Assembly: GCA_900553775.1 (NCBI GenBank)
Contig: USEZ01000028.1
Span: 1 to 15,715 of the forward strand
DNA from: an uncultured Slackia sp.
Lineage (GTDB): Bacteria > Actinomycetota > Coriobacteriia > Coriobacteriales > Eggerthellaceae
DNA length: 15,715 nt
Direction: 5' to 3'
In this document: in pieces, positions 13,559 through 15,715 of the stretch
Position numbering within the stretch: position 1 is the stretch's first letter
Layout: each line of letters starts with the position of its first letter
Position numbers and translations under genes: made by a program
Notes under the pieces: model-generated
What the model was told of the DNA's origin: nothing
Databases searched by the model: none
What the model saw: the letters and a program-made list of their open reading frames with translations, nothing else

Positions 13559-14959
13559 ATGGCGGAAAACAAAACCGACGCCGCAGGAGCGAACGCCTCG
13601 CTCGAGCAGTTCGGCTATAAGCAGGAATTGCGCCGCGGCATGGGCCTGTGGGACGTCGTGCTTTACGGCGTCCTGTTCATGGTCATCATCGCCCCGCATT
13701 CCATCTGGGGCCTGGTCCAGCAGCAGGGCCTGGGCATGTCCACCCTGGTGTATCTGGTCGGATTCGTGGCTATCGGCTTCACGGCGCTGAGCTACGTGCG
13801 CATGAGCAAGCGGTTCCCCATCGCCGGCTCGGTGTATTCCTACGTGCAGCGCGGCCTCAACCCGCATGCGGGCTTCATGTCGGGCTGGCTGATCCTGCTC
13901 GACTACTGCATCACGCCCGCGCTTCTCTACACGATGGTCGCCAACTGGGGCACCATGCTCGTGCCGAACAGCCCCTGGTGGCTGTGGATCATCGTGTTCG
14001 TGGCGTTCAACACGTTCGTGAACATCCGCGGCGTCTCGCTCACGCGCGGCATCGACTTCGTCATCTTCGCCGTTGAAATCGTGGCCGTCATCGCGTTCGT
14101 CGCGCTCGGCTGCAACTTCATCCTGGGTGGCGGCGGCGCCGGCGAATTCAACATGGACCCGATCTGGCAGCCTGAAAAGGTCACGTTCAACTTCCTGGCG
14201 GCGGGCATCTCCATCGCCGCGCTGAACTTCCTCGGCTTCGACGGCATCTCCACGCTGGCGGAAGAGACCGACCATCCCGAGAAGAACATCGGCCGCGGTA
14301 TCCTGATCGCGCTCGGCATCATCATCGTATGCTTCAGCGTGCAGACCTACATGGCCTCGCTCATCCAGCCCGATTGGGCCTCGTGGAGCGAAGAGCATGC
14401 CAACAACGCGTTCTTCTACGGCTGCCAGCTGATCGGCGGCGACATCTTCATGAAGATCATGCTGGTCATCAACATCGTTGCCGTAGGCATCGCCAACATC
14501 ATGAACGCCCAGCTCGCCGCTTCCCGCCTGCTGTACTCCATGGGTCGCGACAAAGTCATCCCGGGCATCTTCGGCAAGGTTCATCCCAAGTACAAGACCC
14601 CGTGGGTGGGCTCGCTGTTCATCGGCGCCGTGGCGCTCGTGCTCGTGGCCATCCTGGGCATGGCCGATTTGGCGACGCTCGTGAACTTCGGCGCGCTGGC
14701 ATCGTTCATCATGCTGAACTTCTCGGTGTTCTGGTTCTTCTTCGTGAAGGAAGGCAGGCGCAAGACCTTCGGCGATTGGGTGAAATACCTGATCTGCCCC
14801 TGGATTGGCATTCTGATCCTGGCGTATGTGTTCACGGGCTTCCAGCCTATGACCTACATCCTGGGCATCACCTGGTTCGTCATCGGCTTCATCATCCTGG
14901 TCGTGAAGTCGAAGGGCTTCAAGGAAGTCCCCGAAGCGTTCAAGCATCTGGACGTGTAG
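13559..14959 (+). CDS. APC family permease, PuuP-like (putrescine/amino acid importer family)
   Basis: A 466-residue inner-membrane transporter with about twelve helices. Several blocks match what I remember of E. coli putrescine importer PuuP: GSVYSYVQRGLNPHAGFMSGW (about 90-110), FLGFDGISTLAEE (224-236), SRLLYSMGRDKVIP (322-335) followed by VHPKYKTP, and NFGAL in a late helix. It should therefore take up a polyamine or amino acid with protons. Substrate specificity within this group is variable. The ATG at 13559 is set by GAGGAAG 5 bp upstream; the longer frame from 13442 would overlap the promoter dyads and leader hairpin. It is a monocistronic unit with terminators on both sides. Codon use is strongly biased to GCC, GGC, CTG and ATC, more so than in the ABC operon, which suggests high expression. 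Confidence 0.88.
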   Translation: MAENKTDAAGANASLEQFGYKQELRRGMGLWDVVLYGVLFMVIIAPHSIWGLVQQQGLGMSTLVYLVGFVAIGFTALSYVRMSKRFPIAGSVYSYVQRGLNPHAGFMSGWLILLDYCITPALLYTMVANWGTMLVPNSPWWLWIIVFVAFNTFVNIRGVSLTRGIDFVIFAVEIVAVIAFVALGCNFILGGGGAGEFNMDPIWQPEKVTFNFLAAGISIAALNFLGFDGISTLAEETDHPEKNIGRGILIALGIIIVCFSVQTYMASLIQPDWASWSEEHANNAFFYGCQLIGGDIFMKIMLVINIVAVGIANIMNAQLAASRLLYSMGRDKVIPGIFGKVHPKYKTPWVGSLFIGAVALVLVAILGMADLATLVNFGALASFIMLNFSVFWFFFVKEGRRKTFGDWVKYLICPWIGILILAYVFTGFQPMTYILGITWFVIGFIILVVKSKGFKEVPEAFKHLDV

Positions 14960-14981
14960 GGCTTCGGCGCCGGCGCAATGC

Positions 14982-15010
14982 GGCCTCCGTCTGTCGGCGG
15001 AGGCCCTTTT
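14982..15010 (+). terminator. Intrinsic terminator after the PuuP-like permease
   Basis: GGCCTCCG (14982-14989) pairs perfectly with CGGAGGCC (14998-15005) around an 8-base loop. One C and then TTTT (15007-15010) follow. Confidence 0.75.
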
Positions 15011-15047
15011 CGTTTCCGGCGTTCAAGGGTTTTCGCGCGGGTTGCGG

Positions 15048-15077
15048 CGCTTTCGACCGAGGCTTCGGCCGAAAGCG
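15048..15077 (+). promoter_or_regulatory. Hairpin upstream of the thioesterase gene, with a possible -10 box nearby
   Basis: CGCTTTCG (15048-15055) pairs with CGAAAGCG (15070-15077), extended inward by CCGA/TCGG across one mismatch. A -10-like TATCAT lies at 15133-15138, about 35 bp before the thioesterase ATG, without a clear -35. If that promoter is used, the hairpin is outside the transcript. Confidence 0.3.
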
Positions 15078-15172
15078 TCCTTCTGCCGCCGATTCGGGCT
15101 GTGCGTACGGGGCCTTCGGCGTGCAGGCGCGCTATCATGTCGCACGAAGCGACGGAAAGGATGTGAAACGCG

Positions 15173-15715
15173 ATGGGCGTTGAAGCGAAACCGCTGGTGG
15201 CAGCCGATGCTACGCTGGAAGAGGTGCGAGCGTTCTTCGCGCGCGACCGCTATGCGACCGTGGCGTGCGGCGCCGCGATCGAGCAGGCGCGCCCGGGGTA
15301 TGCGCGCGTGAGCCTTGCGATAGGCGAGAACCATCTCAACGGCATGGGCTCGCTTATGGAAGGCGTGTCGTTCACCATGGCAGACTTCGCCTTCGCGGTG
15401 GCGGCGAACGTGGGCGGCGCCCCCACGGTATCGACGAATTGCAGCATCGATTTTCTGGGCGCGCCGAAAACCGATGCGCTCGAGGCGGAGTGCCGCGTCG
15501 AAAAAGACGGCAGGTCGTTGTGCTTCGCGCGCGGCCGCACGATGGTGTATCCCTCGGAAGCGCATTTCTTTCTTCGGCGTTTCCGCCCGCATGAAAGACG
15601 AGCCCTCGGGCTCGTCTTTTTCACGAAGGGGCGGGCGGTTTCGGCCGCATCTGTTAAAAGCGTCTTTCTTTTCGCGGCGGGCGTCGCGTCCTGCAGCGCG
15701 CGGCGTTACCATGGG
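15173..15715 (+). CDS. PaaI-like hotdog thioesterase; no stop codon before a terminator (possible frameshift)
   Basis: Residues 1-125 read as a PaaI/4HBT hotdog thioesterase, which hydrolyses acyl- or aryl-CoA thioesters in the cytoplasm. HLNGMGSLMEGVSFTMADFAFAVAAN (54-79) aligns with the active-site block, and Asp71 is at the catalytic acidic position. The usual HGG motif is MEG here. After GRSLCFAR (113-120) the sequence lacks the expected extra strand, and the frame stays open to the window edge. It passes through a strong terminator at codon 141, just where a protein of this family normally ends. Another frame has TGA at 15592-15594, touching that terminator, so a frameshift or lost stop near the 3' end is likely. 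The ATG at 15173 is forced by an upstream in-frame stop; ribosome-site spacing (GGAAAGG, about 13 bp) is long. Confidence 0.65.
   Translation, partial: MGVEAKPLVAADATLEEVRAFFARDRYATVACGAAIEQARPGYARVSLAIGENHLNGMGSLMEGVSFTMADFAFAVAANVGGAPTVSTNCSIDFLGAPKTDALEAECRVEKDGRSLCFARGRTMVYPSEAHFFLRRFRPHERRALGLVFFTKGRAVSAASVKSVFLFAAGVASCSARRYHG
15594..15621 (+). terminator. Strong intrinsic terminator at the end of the thioesterase gene
   Basis: AAAGACGAGCC (15594-15604) pairs perfectly with GGCTCGTCTTT (15609-15619) around CTCG, and the T-run spans 15617-15621. It lies inside the open frame of the thioesterase. The remaining 94 bases to the edge show no gene I can support. Confidence 0.88.

Noticed and set aside
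13457..14947. Minus-strand open frame of about 500 codons opposite the PuuP-like permease
   Set aside because: Same antisense artefact; the composition is charged and low in hydrophobic periodicity, and the plus strand matches a known family throughout.

Overview
The window is GC-rich, densely coded DNA. Its gene types suggest an actinobacterial anaerobe of the Coriobacteriia, most likely Eggerthellaceae: a LuxR-type regulator with a multi-pass membrane N-terminus, an MptD-type ECF S component, and amino-acid permeases beside a PLP enzyme and amide/thioester hydrolases. This placement rests on gene content and protein style, not on any search. I see no tRNA, rRNA, CRISPR array, phage gene or insertion sequence.

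Left block (1-5601, plus strand). A tight transport operon is cut by the left edge. It holds a double-domain ECF-type ATPase (5'-partial), an MptD-family S component, and two half-size ABC transporters of exporter fold with the IrtAB/YbtPQ look. Gaps are 18-19 bp, and the last two genes overlap. A membrane-anchored LuxR regulator (5632-6597, minus) converges on the operon.

Middle block (6598-10138). A 510-bp region separates luxR from a divergent APA-family basic amino acid/polyamine antiporter and a fold-type I PLP aminotransferase. This region can fold into a compact three-way-junction RNA (6862-6976), followed by two strong hairpins just ahead of the antiporter ribosome binding site. It is the best candidate here for an undescribed regulatory element. 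The antiporter-aminotransferase spacer and the spacer after the aminotransferase are both packed with long perfect stems. The latter ends in a strong terminator shared with the convergent gene.

Right block (10139-15715). A small TIM-barrel-like protein of unknown function (minus) is divergent from a pirin. Then come an acetamidase/formamidase, a PuuP-like APC permease and a PaaI-like hotdog thioesterase. The thioesterase frame has no stop codon before a strong terminator placed where such a gene should end.

Together the genes describe nutrient capture: an ECF/ABC micronutrient or metallophore system, then import and catabolism of amino acids, polyamines or amides. Most transcription units in the right two thirds have their own leader with a GC-rich hairpin, which suggests RNA-level control.
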